A stretch of 59,157 nt of DNA from Shewanella sp. c952 (GTDB lineage: Bacteria; Pseudomonadota; Gammaproteobacteria; Enterobacterales; Shewanellaceae), in assembly GCF_019654975.1 (NCBI RefSeq), contig NZ_BPEW01000027.1, positions 1 to 59,157 on the forward strand. The letters are read 5' to 3'. The position numbers were made by a program, and so were the translations under genes. Every line of letters starts with the position of its first letter. The stretch's first letter is position 1. Positions 35,253 through 44,043 of the stretch are shown piece by piece. The notes beneath the pieces were generated by a model that worked only from the letters and a program-made list of their open reading frames with translations, was not told the DNA's origin and did no database searches.

Positions 35253-36674
35253 TTAATTAATTTCACGAGTTGGAACACTATCTTGTAACTCATATTCAGT
35301 AAGATCTTGCCATTTTCGGATCCAAGGAGCAGAAATATTGCTGTTTGCCGTTAATTTCAACGATTGCTCTCTCGCTTGCTTTACCGTGGCGAACTCACCC
35401 AGCAGCACCACCCAACGGCTCTTATATCTAGCAACCTTAATCCCGTCCTGCTGTGCTACATTTTCTAACGTTCTCACTAAAGAGTCTAAGCGCTTTACAC
35501 TGGCTAACTGCAATGTGTAACCCTGCCGGGGTCTTTGCAGCACCTTAACGCTATCAACAACATCCTTCTTCAAGTCCTTTGCCGCTGGAGTTTCAATTTC
35601 TTTGATTGAGAAGGTTTCAATATTTTGACTGGTAACAGAGTCAATAATCTCAGCCGCGTTATCAGCAGCCTCCACTGTAGGTTCATCGACATCGACCGCA
35701 TCGGCATGAAGATCTTTGGTGGCTTGTTCAGCCGCTAGATCGCTAATAAGTGCTTCATCATTTTCGAATTCGTCATCTATCTGACGATGTTTTCCTAGCA
35801 CGGTAAAATGTTCAGCTAGCAATTGCTCACCATAGTCGGCTAAAAAAGACGAAGTCAAAACGGGTTTACCCGCAAACACCACCTTCGTTGTTGGTTCGAC
35901 TTCCGGCTCTGTCCTCATAAATAACCAGATAAGAAAAAACATAGCTAATGCAATAGCCACCGCTATCAGAGGACGTTTAAACTTGGATGAAGACTGCGCG
36001 TCCTCAGCATCCCCGTTTAATGCAAGTTCAAGTAGCAGAACAACTTCTTTCGGGGTGCCAGCTTGCATCTCTAATCTATTTTTGACGATATCTCTAGGAG
36101 TAAACGGCTGCGCTTCGCTGCGACTCAATAGCGTATAGTACAGACCTTCTCTTTCGACACTATCTATTGGCTCGATATCTAATGGTAATAACAGTTGCCT
36201 CTGATCCACTGGGAGTTGTTGCAAAACATCATTGAGAAACTCAACCGGCGAAGTCATCGTCACATTGACAGTCTTGCCCGCAAATGACATTTGGCTCAAC
36301 ACAATACACTCAGCCCAGATCTCAAGCGGTATGTAATGCGCATCATCCAATACGATACAACTCGCAGAAGGTAGTGCAGAGCTAGCCCTTAGCATTGTTT
36401 CAGGCAAGGGTAACTCATCATCAAATACTGGATCGGCTAACAATTGAACCAGTATCTTTCGACGAATTTCAGCACTGTCGCAATATTCAGGGCAAATAAC
36501 CAGAGCGGAACTAAATTCTTCTAACTCAGTTAATAACGCAGTAACAAGCGTTGTTTTACCCGCTCCCTCTTCACCCGTTAATACAATGAGCTGCTGACCA
36601 TAGAGACTAATATGCTGTAAGCGGTTTAAAAGAGCTTCTTGGCTAGGCAGTAATGTAGAACCCGTTAAAGACAT
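35253..36674 (-). CDS. damX: Division-associated protein DamX (AAA + SPOR)
   Basis: A 473-residue protein. The N-terminus is an AAA-type ATPase related to ExeA (VLTGEEGAGKTTLVTALL at about 35, LDDAHYIP as Walker B). One membrane helix lies near residue 235-252 (LIAVAIALAMFFLIWLF). A long acidic linker follows, then a SPOR domain (from GYTLQLASVKRLDSLV, about 385-465) that binds denuded septal peptidoglycan. Neighbours aroB upstream and dam downstream match the enterobacterial order. Confidence 0.9.
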   Translation of the reverse strand: MSLTGSTLLPSQEALLNRLQHISLYGQQLIVLTGEEGAGKTTLVTALLTELEEFSSALVICPEYCDSAEIRRKILVQLLADPVFDDELPLPETMLRASSALPSASCIVLDDAHYIPLEIWAECIVLSQMSFAGKTVNVTMTSPVEFLNDVLQQLPVDQRQLLLPLDIEPIDSVEREGLYYTLLSRSEAQPFTPRDIVKNRLEMQAGTPKEVVLLLELALNGDAEDAQSSSKFKRPLIAVAIALAMFFLIWLFMRTEPEVEPTTKVVFAGKPVLTSSFLADYGEQLLAEHFTVLGKHRQIDDEFENDEALISDLAAEQATKDLHADAVDVDEPTVEAADNAAEIIDSVTSQNIETFSIKEIETPAAKDLKKDVVDSVKVLQRPRQGYTLQLASVKRLDSLVRTLENVAQQDGIKVARYKSRWVVLLGEFATVKQAREQSLKLTANSNISAPWIRKWQDLTEYELQDSVPTREIN

Positions 36675-36822
36675 TTAAGCTAATACTCCCACACTTGAAT
36701 GCATAGAGCATGGCTGATAATGACACAGCAGAAATTGCCTATGCTGGATAAACATAGGGGCTTTAGCCATTAAAGAATTTGTAAAACTGAATTTAGCTTT
36801 CACCGAATACCTGCAGCATAGT

Positions 36823-37902
36823 TTATGCGCAGTCGATAACCTCTTGAAGTTGCTCATCAGTGACATTGCTGTAGATCCCCGCCTGACCTAAGCCTTCGGG
36901 TAATACTAAACGTAACTGTCCTTTAAGCACTTTTTTATCGCGGCGCATATGTTTAATGAACTGTTCAAAATTCATCGTTTCGGGTGCTGAAGTTGGTAGG
37001 TCGAATGCAGCGAATAACGCTGTAATACGACAAACAATTGACTCTTCAACTAGCCCAAGCTTGTTTGAGGTAATTGCAGCAAGGACTGTGCCAGCAGAAA
37101 CAGCTTCGCCATGCAACCAAACGCCATAACCCATCTCAGCTTCAATGGCATGCCCAAAAGTATGCCCCAGGTTTAGCAGCGCTCTGACCGCTTGCTCTGT
37201 TTCATCCTTCTCGACGACATCTGCTTTAATTTCACAACAACGACCAATAGCATATTCAAGAGCTTGAATATCAAGCGCCTTTAATGCTTCAACATTGTCT
37301 TCCAACCAGCTGAAAAACTCTGCATCCCACATAATGCCGTATTTGATCACTTCTGCCATACCAGCAGCAAACTCTCTTTTAGGCAAAGTGCTTAAACAAT
37401 CAGTATCTATCAGAACATATTTCGGCTGATAAAACGCGCCGATCATATTCTTACCCAGAGGGTGATTGACTGCCGTTTTGCCACCGACGGAGGAGTCAAC
37501 TTGAGAGAGCAGCGTAGTCGGGAACTGAATAAAATCGATACCGCGTTGGTAACTCGCTGCAGCAAAGCCAGTCATGTCACCAATAACACCACCGCCCAAC
37601 GCAATCAGTACCGTGTCGCGGCCCAAATTTTGTTGCAGCAAAGAGGTGAAAATTGAATCCATCTGGCTCAGCGTTTTGTATTGCTCGCCATCAGGTAAAA
37701 TCACGGGTGTCACGCAGCTGAAATCGGACAGCATGGCTTGTACTTTTTCAAGATACAGTGGCGCTATCGTTTCATTGGTGACAATGAGGATATTCTTATT
37801 TTTAAGATAGCGAGCCAAAGGCTCGCCATTACTTAACAATTTCTGGCCAATTACGATTGGGTAACTACGTTCACCGAGTTCAACCAGAACTTGTTTAGTC
37901 AT
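36823..37902 (-). CDS. aroB: 3-dehydroquinate synthase
   Basis: A 359-residue NAD- and zinc-dependent enzyme, the second step of the shikimate pathway. LPDGEQYKTL, GGGVIGDMTGFAAASYQRG, QFPTTLLSQVDSSVGGKTAVN and GHTFGHAIE are the characteristic blocks; the last holds zinc-ligand histidines. It starts three bases after aroK ends. Confidence 0.97.
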   Translation of the reverse strand: MTKQVLVELGERSYPIVIGQKLLSNGEPLARYLKNKNILIVTNETIAPLYLEKVQAMLSDFSCVTPVILPDGEQYKTLSQMDSIFTSLLQQNLGRDTVLIALGGGVIGDMTGFAAASYQRGIDFIQFPTTLLSQVDSSVGGKTAVNHPLGKNMIGAFYQPKYVLIDTDCLSTLPKREFAAGMAEVIKYGIMWDAEFFSWLEDNVEALKALDIQALEYAIGRCCEIKADVVEKDETEQAVRALLNLGHTFGHAIEAEMGYGVWLHGEAVSAGTVLAAITSNKLGLVEESIVCRITALFAAFDLPTSAPETMNFEQFIKHMRRDKKVLKGQLRLVLPEGLGQAGIYSNVTDEQLQEVIDCA

Positions 37903-37905
37903 ATC

Positions 37906-38421
37906 TTAAAAACCTAATTGCTCAATTATTTGGTTTGCAACAACTTTAGCGCTTTGCTCATCGGTTTTAACGATAACATCAGCGATCTCTTCGTAAAGAG
38001 GGTTGCGAACCTCTGCTAGGTTTTCTAGCACTTCTCTTGGATCATCTACTTGAAGTAGTGGACGTCGCTTATCTCTCTGCGTACGCGCTACTTGCTTGTC
38101 GATTGTGGTCTCTAGGTAGACAACAATCCCACGAGCAGAAAGGTTATTACGGATCTCTTTGCTCTGAATTGAACCACCACCAGTTGCTAACACGATACCT
38201 TGCTTTTCGGTTAAATCAGCAACAACTTGTGTCTCGCGAACGCGGAAACCTTCTTCGCCTTCGACATCAAAAACCCACGCAATGTCAGCGCCTGTACGGC
38301 TTTCAATTTCTTGATCTGAATCGTGGAACTCTAAGTGCAGCATCTGTGCCAGATGACGGCCTATAGTGCTTTTACCAGCCCCCATAGGGCCTACTAGGAA
38401 AATATTACGTTTTTCGGCCAT
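37906..38421 (-). CDS. aroK: Shikimate kinase I
   Basis: A 171-residue P-loop kinase of the shikimate pathway. GPMGAGKSTIGR (about 11-22) is the Walker A loop, DSDQEIESRTG binds shikimate, and LATGGG supplies the substrate glycines; RDKRRPLLQ is the lid. First gene of aroK-aroB-damX-dam. Confidence 0.97.
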   Translation of the reverse strand: MAEKRNIFLVGPMGAGKSTIGRHLAQMLHLEFHDSDQEIESRTGADIAWVFDVEGEEGFRVRETQVVADLTEKQGIVLATGGGSIQSKEIRNNLSARGIVVYLETTIDKQVARTQRDKRRPLLQVDDPREVLENLAEVRNPLYEEIADVIVKTDEQSAKVVANQIIEQLGF

Positions 38422-38594
38422 TGGTATATATGTCTGAATCTTATTTGAAGTTTGCCTACGCCAACTCGAAAACGATGAGTTGACCTTAAATGTTACCTTG
38501 CTCTATTGAGACTTGACCGCTGATTATCTCAGCTAACCGCTATTGATGGCAAGCGAAGTAGCACATTTCTATCAAAAATCTATTTCACATTGCT

Positions 38595-38621
38595 AAAAGC
38601 CAGCGCTAAGCGCTGGCTTTT
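38595..38621 (-). terminator. Terminator after pilQ
   Basis: AAAAGCCAGCGC pairs with GCGCTGGCTTTT across TAA. On the minus strand it follows the pilQ stop by 15 bases. Confidence 0.8.
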
Positions 38622-38636
38622 ATTTACTTATTACGG

Positions 38637-40688
38637 TTAAAGCGCTTCGGAAACTATTTTAGGAGTGACAAAGATAAGCAGCTCTTGTCGCTCATTCTTA
38701 TCTGATGTACTTCTAAACATAAATCCAAGGTAGGGAATATCACCTAAAAGCGGAACTTTACTTACACGACTAATTAATTGCTGCTGGTAAATACCACCCA
38801 ATACGATGGTTTCACCATGATCCACCAGCACTTGAGTACCAATACGTTGGGTATCAATAGAGACTGCCTCACCCGTTGGCGTGGCAACCACTTTACCCTG
38901 TGAATCTTGAGTAATTTCTAAATCAAGAATAACTCGGTTATCAGGCGTTATTTGTGGGGTCACCCGTAGTGATAATACCGCTTTCTTAAATGTGACTGTC
39001 GTAGCACCACTTGAACTGGCCTCGACATAAGGGATCTCGACACCCTGTTCGATATAAGCCGCTTTTTGATTCGACGTCATGATACGCGGGCTGGCAATAA
39101 TCTCACCTTTGTTTTCTTGCTCAAGCGCACTTAATTCAAGATCCAGCACAGTGCCATCAGCAAGCTTAGCAACAGAAAAAGCAATACTGGTTGCATTAAC
39201 ATGCGCTGCCGGCAAGTTAACGTTTAGCCTATCGCTAAGGCTAGGCAAAATACCAGCAGCAATATCATTAGCGCCTTCTAAACTGCCTGAAGTACCTTTG
39301 GTTCCTTGCTGGTCTGTTACCCCCCAACGCACACCGAGGTCTTCCGCTACGTCATCTTTAACCGTGACCATACGAGCTTCAATGAGTACCTGCTTAATTG
39401 GAATATCGAGCACCTCGATTAAACGATAGATGCTCTCAAGTGTTTCTTCAGTATCTTTGACCAACAGAGTATTGGTTCGTTCGTCGACAGCAACACTACC
39501 GCGACTCGACAATAAGCTAGAGTCCTCACCCTTTAGCAGAATGGCAATATCAGTGGCTTTCGCATAATTGATCTGCAAATATTCCGAGTAAAGCGGTGCA
39601 AGCTCTTTCACTTCCTGGCGATTTTTAAGCTCTTGGCTCTCTCTTATGGCAATCTCTTCACTTGGAGCAATCATCAAGATGTTACCCTCAATGCGCTTAT
39701 CTAAACCTTTAGTTTGTAATATAAGATCAAGCGCTTGATCCCAAGGCACATCGTCGAGCCTTAAGGTAATGTCGCCTTCAACAGTATCACTAACAACCAA
39801 GTTGAAATTGTTGTAGTCAGCAATGATCTGCAATACCGTTCTAACCGCCATATTTTGAAAATTCAGTGACAGTGAGCGGCCATCATAGGTCTTCTCTTCT
39901 TTGGCAATATCAAGACGTTCAGCCTTTTCCATGCTCAAGATAAAAACGCGACCATCTTGTTGATAGTCATATTCGTAGCTGCCGTCAATATCGATAAGAA
40001 AACGACTGGTAAGATCTTCTTTAAACGTTTCAAAGCTGTTAACTGGAGTAGCAAAGTCATGTACATCCATGACGTAAAGCAGGTCAGAACGAATATCAGT
40101 ATTATACAATTTAAGCTCAAGTTTAGAGCCTACCTGCTCTACGTTTGCAGCCACAGTGCTATTGTCTAATTTAACTAACAACTGACCACCACCATTCGCA
40201 GTGCGCTTAAAATCAATACTTTCAATGCCATTTACAAACGGATTATTGCCACCAGCATTACTATTAATGACTTCGTCATTGATAGTCAGTCGATATGTAT
40301 TGCCAACAATCCGGCCTTGATAGGCCTTAACGTCTTCTAAACCTACAAATACTTGAAGACTGGCACCACTTTGCACCGTACTGACAGTTTCAACACCAAC
40401 CGTTTCAATCGGCAATGTTTGTTTTTCTAGCCCTGAAATACTATCCGTAAACCCCAAAATGATCTGTGCCGGATCGGCATTTAAGTCTATTTCAGGTTCT
40501 TCAATCGGCTGTTCAAAAACCAACTGCAACTCTAGCTGATGATCAACTACCGCATGATATTTAACATCGATAAGCTTATTGGCTGCATTAGCAAGCGGAG
40601 CCATCCCTAATAGGAGCGCAAGGCTAAAAGTAACCTTCATAAAAGACGCGGCCATGTTGCAGGCGCGGTGCGTGATAGACAATCTCAT
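38637..40688 (-). CDS. pilQ: Type IV pilus secretin PilQ
   Basis: A 683-residue outer-membrane secretin that forms the channel for the pilus. After a signal peptide (hydrophobic stretch ending LANA), two AMIN-type domains lie at about 40-235, followed by STN and N1 domains (about 270-420) and the secretin core (about 440-680) with VPLLGDIPYLGFMFR near the end. I chose the ATG at 40688, preceded by GAGGG; an ATG at 40712 overlaps the pilP stop by four bases and has AGGAG only one base away, and an ATG at 40703 is also possible. Confidence 0.93.
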   Translation of the reverse strand: MRLSITHRACNMAASFMKVTFSLALLLGMAPLANAANKLIDVKYHAVVDHQLELQLVFEQPIEEPEIDLNADPAQIILGFTDSISGLEKQTLPIETVGVETVSTVQSGASLQVFVGLEDVKAYQGRIVGNTYRLTINDEVINSNAGGNNPFVNGIESIDFKRTANGGGQLLVKLDNSTVAANVEQVGSKLELKLYNTDIRSDLLYVMDVHDFATPVNSFETFKEDLTSRFLIDIDGSYEYDYQQDGRVFILSMEKAERLDIAKEEKTYDGRSLSLNFQNMAVRTVLQIIADYNNFNLVVSDTVEGDITLRLDDVPWDQALDLILQTKGLDKRIEGNILMIAPSEEIAIRESQELKNRQEVKELAPLYSEYLQINYAKATDIAILLKGEDSSLLSSRGSVAVDERTNTLLVKDTEETLESIYRLIEVLDIPIKQVLIEARMVTVKDDVAEDLGVRWGVTDQQGTKGTSGSLEGANDIAAGILPSLSDRLNVNLPAAHVNATSIAFSVAKLADGTVLDLELSALEQENKGEIIASPRIMTSNQKAAYIEQGVEIPYVEASSSGATTVTFKKAVLSLRVTPQITPDNRVILDLEITQDSQGKVVATPTGEAVSIDTQRIGTQVLVDHGETIVLGGIYQQQLISRVSKVPLLGDIPYLGFMFRSTSDKNERQELLIFVTPKIVSEAL

Positions 40689-40708
40689 GATTCCCTCTGT
40701 CATCCTTA

Positions 40709-41227
40709 TCATTCTCCTGTAAGTTCCATGCTGCTAGAGCGTTCTGTCCAGCAACCAGAACCATCTGGGATCAACTCTATAATTTCGATTGTTTGCGGCG
40801 TTACTTTGGCTATTTTGCCATGATAAAGGCCCACATATTGGCCAGTTCCTAGGCGGTAAACACTGCCGTCACTCGTCTCGAGTAGGGCCCAAATAGTATC
40901 GACTTCACTTAATGTTCCACGCATCTTTAAGTTATCGAGTGCGTAAGTTTCTAAACGACCTTTTCGACGTTTTAAATCCGGTTGCAAACAATCCTTAGTG
41001 GTATCAATTACCTCCTCTGTCAACTCTCTTGACGGCGGCATGTAAGGGCTACGCATCAGGTCTGCTTGGTAATCAAAGTGCTCGAATTTGGGTGTCGCTT
41101 TAAGTGGCTTGATATGTGCTATATGTTGCGCTTTAGTTGTAGTGACAAATAGCTCAAGATCACTACGATCTCCAACACAACCGGTGAGCATAATAGCGAG
41201 GATTATGACAGAACAAGCTCTCATCAT
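40709..41227 (-). CDS. pilP: Type IV pilus assembly lipoprotein PilP
   Basis: A 172-residue inner-membrane lipoprotein with lipobox LTGCVGD near residue 17. The C-terminal HQ-like beta domain (about 80-165) holds LETYALDNLKMRGTL and GTGQYVG, the PilP core. It bridges PilN/PilO and the secretin. It overlaps pilO by four bases. Confidence 0.92.
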   Translation of the reverse strand: MMRACSVIILAIMLTGCVGDRSDLELFVTTTKAQHIAHIKPLKATPKFEHFDYQADLMRSPYMPPSRELTEEVIDTTKDCLQPDLKRRKGRLETYALDNLKMRGTLSEVDTIWALLETSDGSVYRLGTGQYVGLYHGKIAKVTPQTIEIIELIPDGSGCWTERSSSMELTGE

Positions 41228-41838
41228 TTTGATGTCCCCTTTTCCGCTGGCAGCTCCGCACCCTCTTTAAAACGATAAGTCTTCGCAAGAATATCCATAG
41301 CGAGACCGCCACTGTCATCTCGATTAATCACAAAATCATGCAGGCTTACAATTCGAGGTAACTTTGCAACCCCACTGACAAGGTGTCCAAGTTGATGATA
41401 ATCACCACTTACAGCAATTTTTATCGGAAATTCGATGTAAAACTCCCTGACTATTTCAGAGTCCCAATCTAGGCTATTGATTTTAAGGCCTGCATCGGTA
41501 GCCACAAATGTGATGTCATCGAGTAAGCCTGGCATCTCATTTTGAGAGGGTAACATTTTTAACAGTTCAGCAAACTGCACTTCCATTACCGCCAGCTGCT
41601 CACGATACAATTTCAGATTAGCGGCGAGTTGGTATTTTGACTTGAAGTCACTCTTTAACTGTTGCTCTTTTTGCTGCTCAGCATTGAGCGCATCAATCGC
41701 ATCAGAGACAAACAGAAAATAACTACCAACGAATACACAAATGGCAAGCAGCGCTGCAAACACCACTTTGACCAATTTTGGCCAAGCACCTATGTTTTCA
41801 AAATCGATATCGTTAAATTGACTCAGATCGAGATTCAT
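41224..41838 (-). CDS. pilO: Type IV pilus alignment protein PilO
   Basis: A 204-residue bitopic inner-membrane protein: a short cytoplasmic N-terminus, a membrane helix at about 26-48, a coiled coil (about 50-95), and a ferredoxin-like periplasmic domain. It pairs with PilN. The overlap with pilN and pilP (four bases each) shows tight coupling of the operon. Confidence 0.92.
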   Translation of the reverse strand: MNLDLSQFNDIDFENIGAWPKLVKVVFAALLAICVFVGSYFLFVSDAIDALNAEQQKEQQLKSDFKSKYQLAANLKLYREQLAVMEVQFAELLKMLPSQNEMPGLLDDITFVATDAGLKINSLDWDSEIVREFYIEFPIKIAVSGDYHQLGHLVSGVAKLPRIVSLHDFVINRDDSGGLAMDILAKTYRFKEGAELPAEKGTSK

Positions 41839-42416
41839 TTACTCGCCCCTTTAACCGCGCTCAAATCCGCGCTATCGCCATCGGTAATAGTGACCCTTAG
41901 CGTGAATCGTTGTAACTGCCTCAGCTCTTCGTTCTGCGCTACAATCGATTGCATATTGGGATCTTGTAGCCAATCAGATGTCTTAACTTTACGCATCATA
42001 TTAGCGACATTATTATTTGATTCACTGCGACCTTCTATCCACAACATACTGCCTTTCTTTTCAATACTGGAAAGATAGATCCCTGCGGGTACGATTCGTA
42101 CCAATTCATCTAGAACATGTGTCGGCAGATTTCTAGATTGCTGTAGCCCTAAAATAATCTCGGTACGGCGTTCAATATCTTTTTTGCGGGTTCTAATTTT
42201 GGTGATTTCTGCAATTTGTGCTTCAAGTAATTGAATTTCTGATTGTAAGTAGGCATTGCGGCTCTTTTGATCATCAGAAACAACATCTATTGCCATCAAA
42301 GAGAGATAAACAGCGAGACCTGAAACTAAGAAAACCAGTGCGAGTACACCGGTGTAGTCTCTTTTTTGCTTTTCGCGCGCTTCTTCGCGCCAAGGTAAGA
42401 GGTTTATGTTCGCCAT
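41835..42416 (-). CDS. pilN: Type IV pilus alignment protein PilN
   Basis: A 193-residue bitopic protein. The N-terminal ANINLLPWREEA is the PilM-binding motif that defines the family. A membrane helix at about 24-44 is followed by a coiled coil and a periplasmic domain. Overlaps pilM by 13 bases. Confidence 0.94.
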   Translation of the reverse strand: MANINLLPWREEAREKQKRDYTGVLALVFLVSGLAVYLSLMAIDVVSDDQKSRNAYLQSEIQLLEAQIAEITKIRTRKKDIERRTEIILGLQQSRNLPTHVLDELVRIVPAGIYLSSIEKKGSMLWIEGRSESNNNVANMMRKVKTSDWLQDPNMQSIVAQNEELRQLQRFTLRVTITDGDSADLSAVKGASK

Positions 42417-43483
42417 TCAGCATAACTCCTTAGTGCTAATCCACATGCCAACATATATTTACCAATGTCAGGTTGGAGCTGTTGCTTAACGGCATCATCG
42501 GCGTGTAAGCAACCTTTAAACGGATCACCTATCACAGTATTCACACCCAATTCGTTAATCATCAGGTTTGTCATACCTTCAAGCTTGGCAGTTCCACCAC
42601 ACAATACGATATGGTCAACTCTGTCTTTGCCGCTAGAGGTACAATAGATTTGTAACGTGCGCTTTATCTGCTGAAGCAACTGAGTTTGAAAAGGCGATAA
42701 CACTTCAAACATATAATTACGTGGCAAATCACCCGCAAGCTTAGCTTGTTCAGCTTGCTCATAAGTCATGCCATAAAAAGAGAGTATCGACTGAGTGAAT
42801 TGCTCGCCGCCGAATGCCTGCTCTCGAACAAAAGTTGTTTCAGCATTTTCTACAATAGAAAAAGTCGTTATATTTGCACCAATATCGACGAGAGCAACCA
42901 CTTTATTCTGCGCATCTTTTGGTAATTGCGCCGATATCATTTCAAAGGCTCGGCCTAACGCATAACCTTCAACATCGACAACTTTGACTTCAAGGTTTAT
43001 TTCCTCAAGAGCATCTGTTCGGCTATCAATATTTTCAGAGCGACAAGCACTAAGTAGTACATCGACTTTACTTGGGTCCGTTTTATTGGCACTAAGCGTT
43101 TCAAAATCGATATTAACTTCGTCTAGGGAATAAGGAATAAGGTTATCAGCTTCGATTTCTATTTGAGCTTCCATCTCTTCTTCACTCAAAGAGGAATCCA
43201 TATAGATAACTTTGGTCATAACAGCAGAACCAGATACGGCAACCGCTGCGAATTTTGTAGTTTTAGGAAGTGAGCGCTTAACCTGCTTCAGGGCCTCAGA
43301 AACGGCTTCCGTATCACGAATTTCATGATCGTTTACCGCCCCCTTTTTAAGCGGGATAGCAGCATGACTTAGTATTTTATATCCATCAGCAGTCTTACTC
43401 AGCAGAATAGCTTTGACTTCATGGGAACCAATATCAATCCCAACCATCTGCGGAGCCTGACGCTTCCATATATTTGAAAGCAT
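42404..43483 (-). CDS. pilM: Type IV pilus actin-like protein PilM
   Basis: A 359-residue cytoplasmic ATPase of the FtsA/actin fold. GIDIGSHEVKAILLS (phosphate 1), ALVDIGANITTFSIV (phosphate 2) and LCGGTAKLEGM (adenosine motif) are present. It docks on the PilN N-terminus to couple motors to the inner-membrane complex. First gene of pilMNOPQ, divergent from mrcA. Confidence 0.95.
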   Translation of the reverse strand: MLSNIWKRQAPQMVGIDIGSHEVKAILLSKTADGYKILSHAAIPLKKGAVNDHEIRDTEAVSEALKQVKRSLPKTTKFAAVAVSGSAVMTKVIYMDSSLSEEEMEAQIEIEADNLIPYSLDEVNIDFETLSANKTDPSKVDVLLSACRSENIDSRTDALEEINLEVKVVDVEGYALGRAFEMISAQLPKDAQNKVVALVDIGANITTFSIVENAETTFVREQAFGGEQFTQSILSFYGMTYEQAEQAKLAGDLPRNYMFEVLSPFQTQLLQQIKRTLQIYCTSSGKDRVDHIVLCGGTAKLEGMTNLMINELGVNTVIGDPFKGCLHADDAVKQQLQPDIGKYMLACGLALRSYAEWRT

Positions 43484-44043
43484 AGTCCAACGTCACTTTA
43501 TTATTATTTTCAAAAATAGATTAGCATACTAATCTACGCGTTATAGTTATTTGTACAAAATGTTTCTGGATTTTACAATTGCCATTTTATTGACTTTAAA
43601 TAACTACTTATATCGCCCTATACTGTGTCAGACTAAAAACCTATATCATTTTTACTATCCACACTGATTTATAACAATACACAGACATAAATACTACCAA
43701 CAGTTAAAATTTCAGTTTTTATAACTAACGTCACAGTTCTGACGGAGGTTGATTTTCAGCCGTATTTATTTTCAATAAGATCGCATTAAGCATAATTTAG
43801 CGTTGTAATTTCTATTTCACTCCTAGCGTGCATCGCTTTGTAATCAGTTACACCTTAAATACTCTCGTTTTCATAACTAAGTTTTGATAAGCAGAACGCA
43901 CGTCTATTTACGCTTTTCTAGGTAATTTTGCAGCCAATCAAGCTAATTTGGTTAATCTAAACATTAATCCTTAGGCTTTTACTTCACCATTTCTTCAACG
44001 GCTTATATACTACTGGTCTTATTTACATTCATGGAATCTTCCT
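43484..44043. other. 560-bp divergent promoter region between pilM and mrcA
   Basis: AT-rich and without a gene. A 7-bp inverted repeat (AGATTAG and CTAATCT) lies at 43518-43535, close to the pilM start. A TTGACT at 43590-43595 has no good -10 partner. Promoters for both the pilus operon and mrcA should be here, but I cannot place them. Confidence 0.5.
43518..43535. promoter_or_regulatory. Inverted repeat upstream of pilM
   Basis: AGATTAG-CATA-CTAATCT, a perfect 7-bp inverted repeat, ends 35 bases before the pilM ATG on the coding strand. It could be an operator or a hairpin in the leader. Confidence 0.35.

Noticed and set aside
43484..44043. A gene or small RNA in the pilM-mrcA gap
   Set aside because: No frame with a ribosome site and no terminator-like hairpin with a U-run was found.
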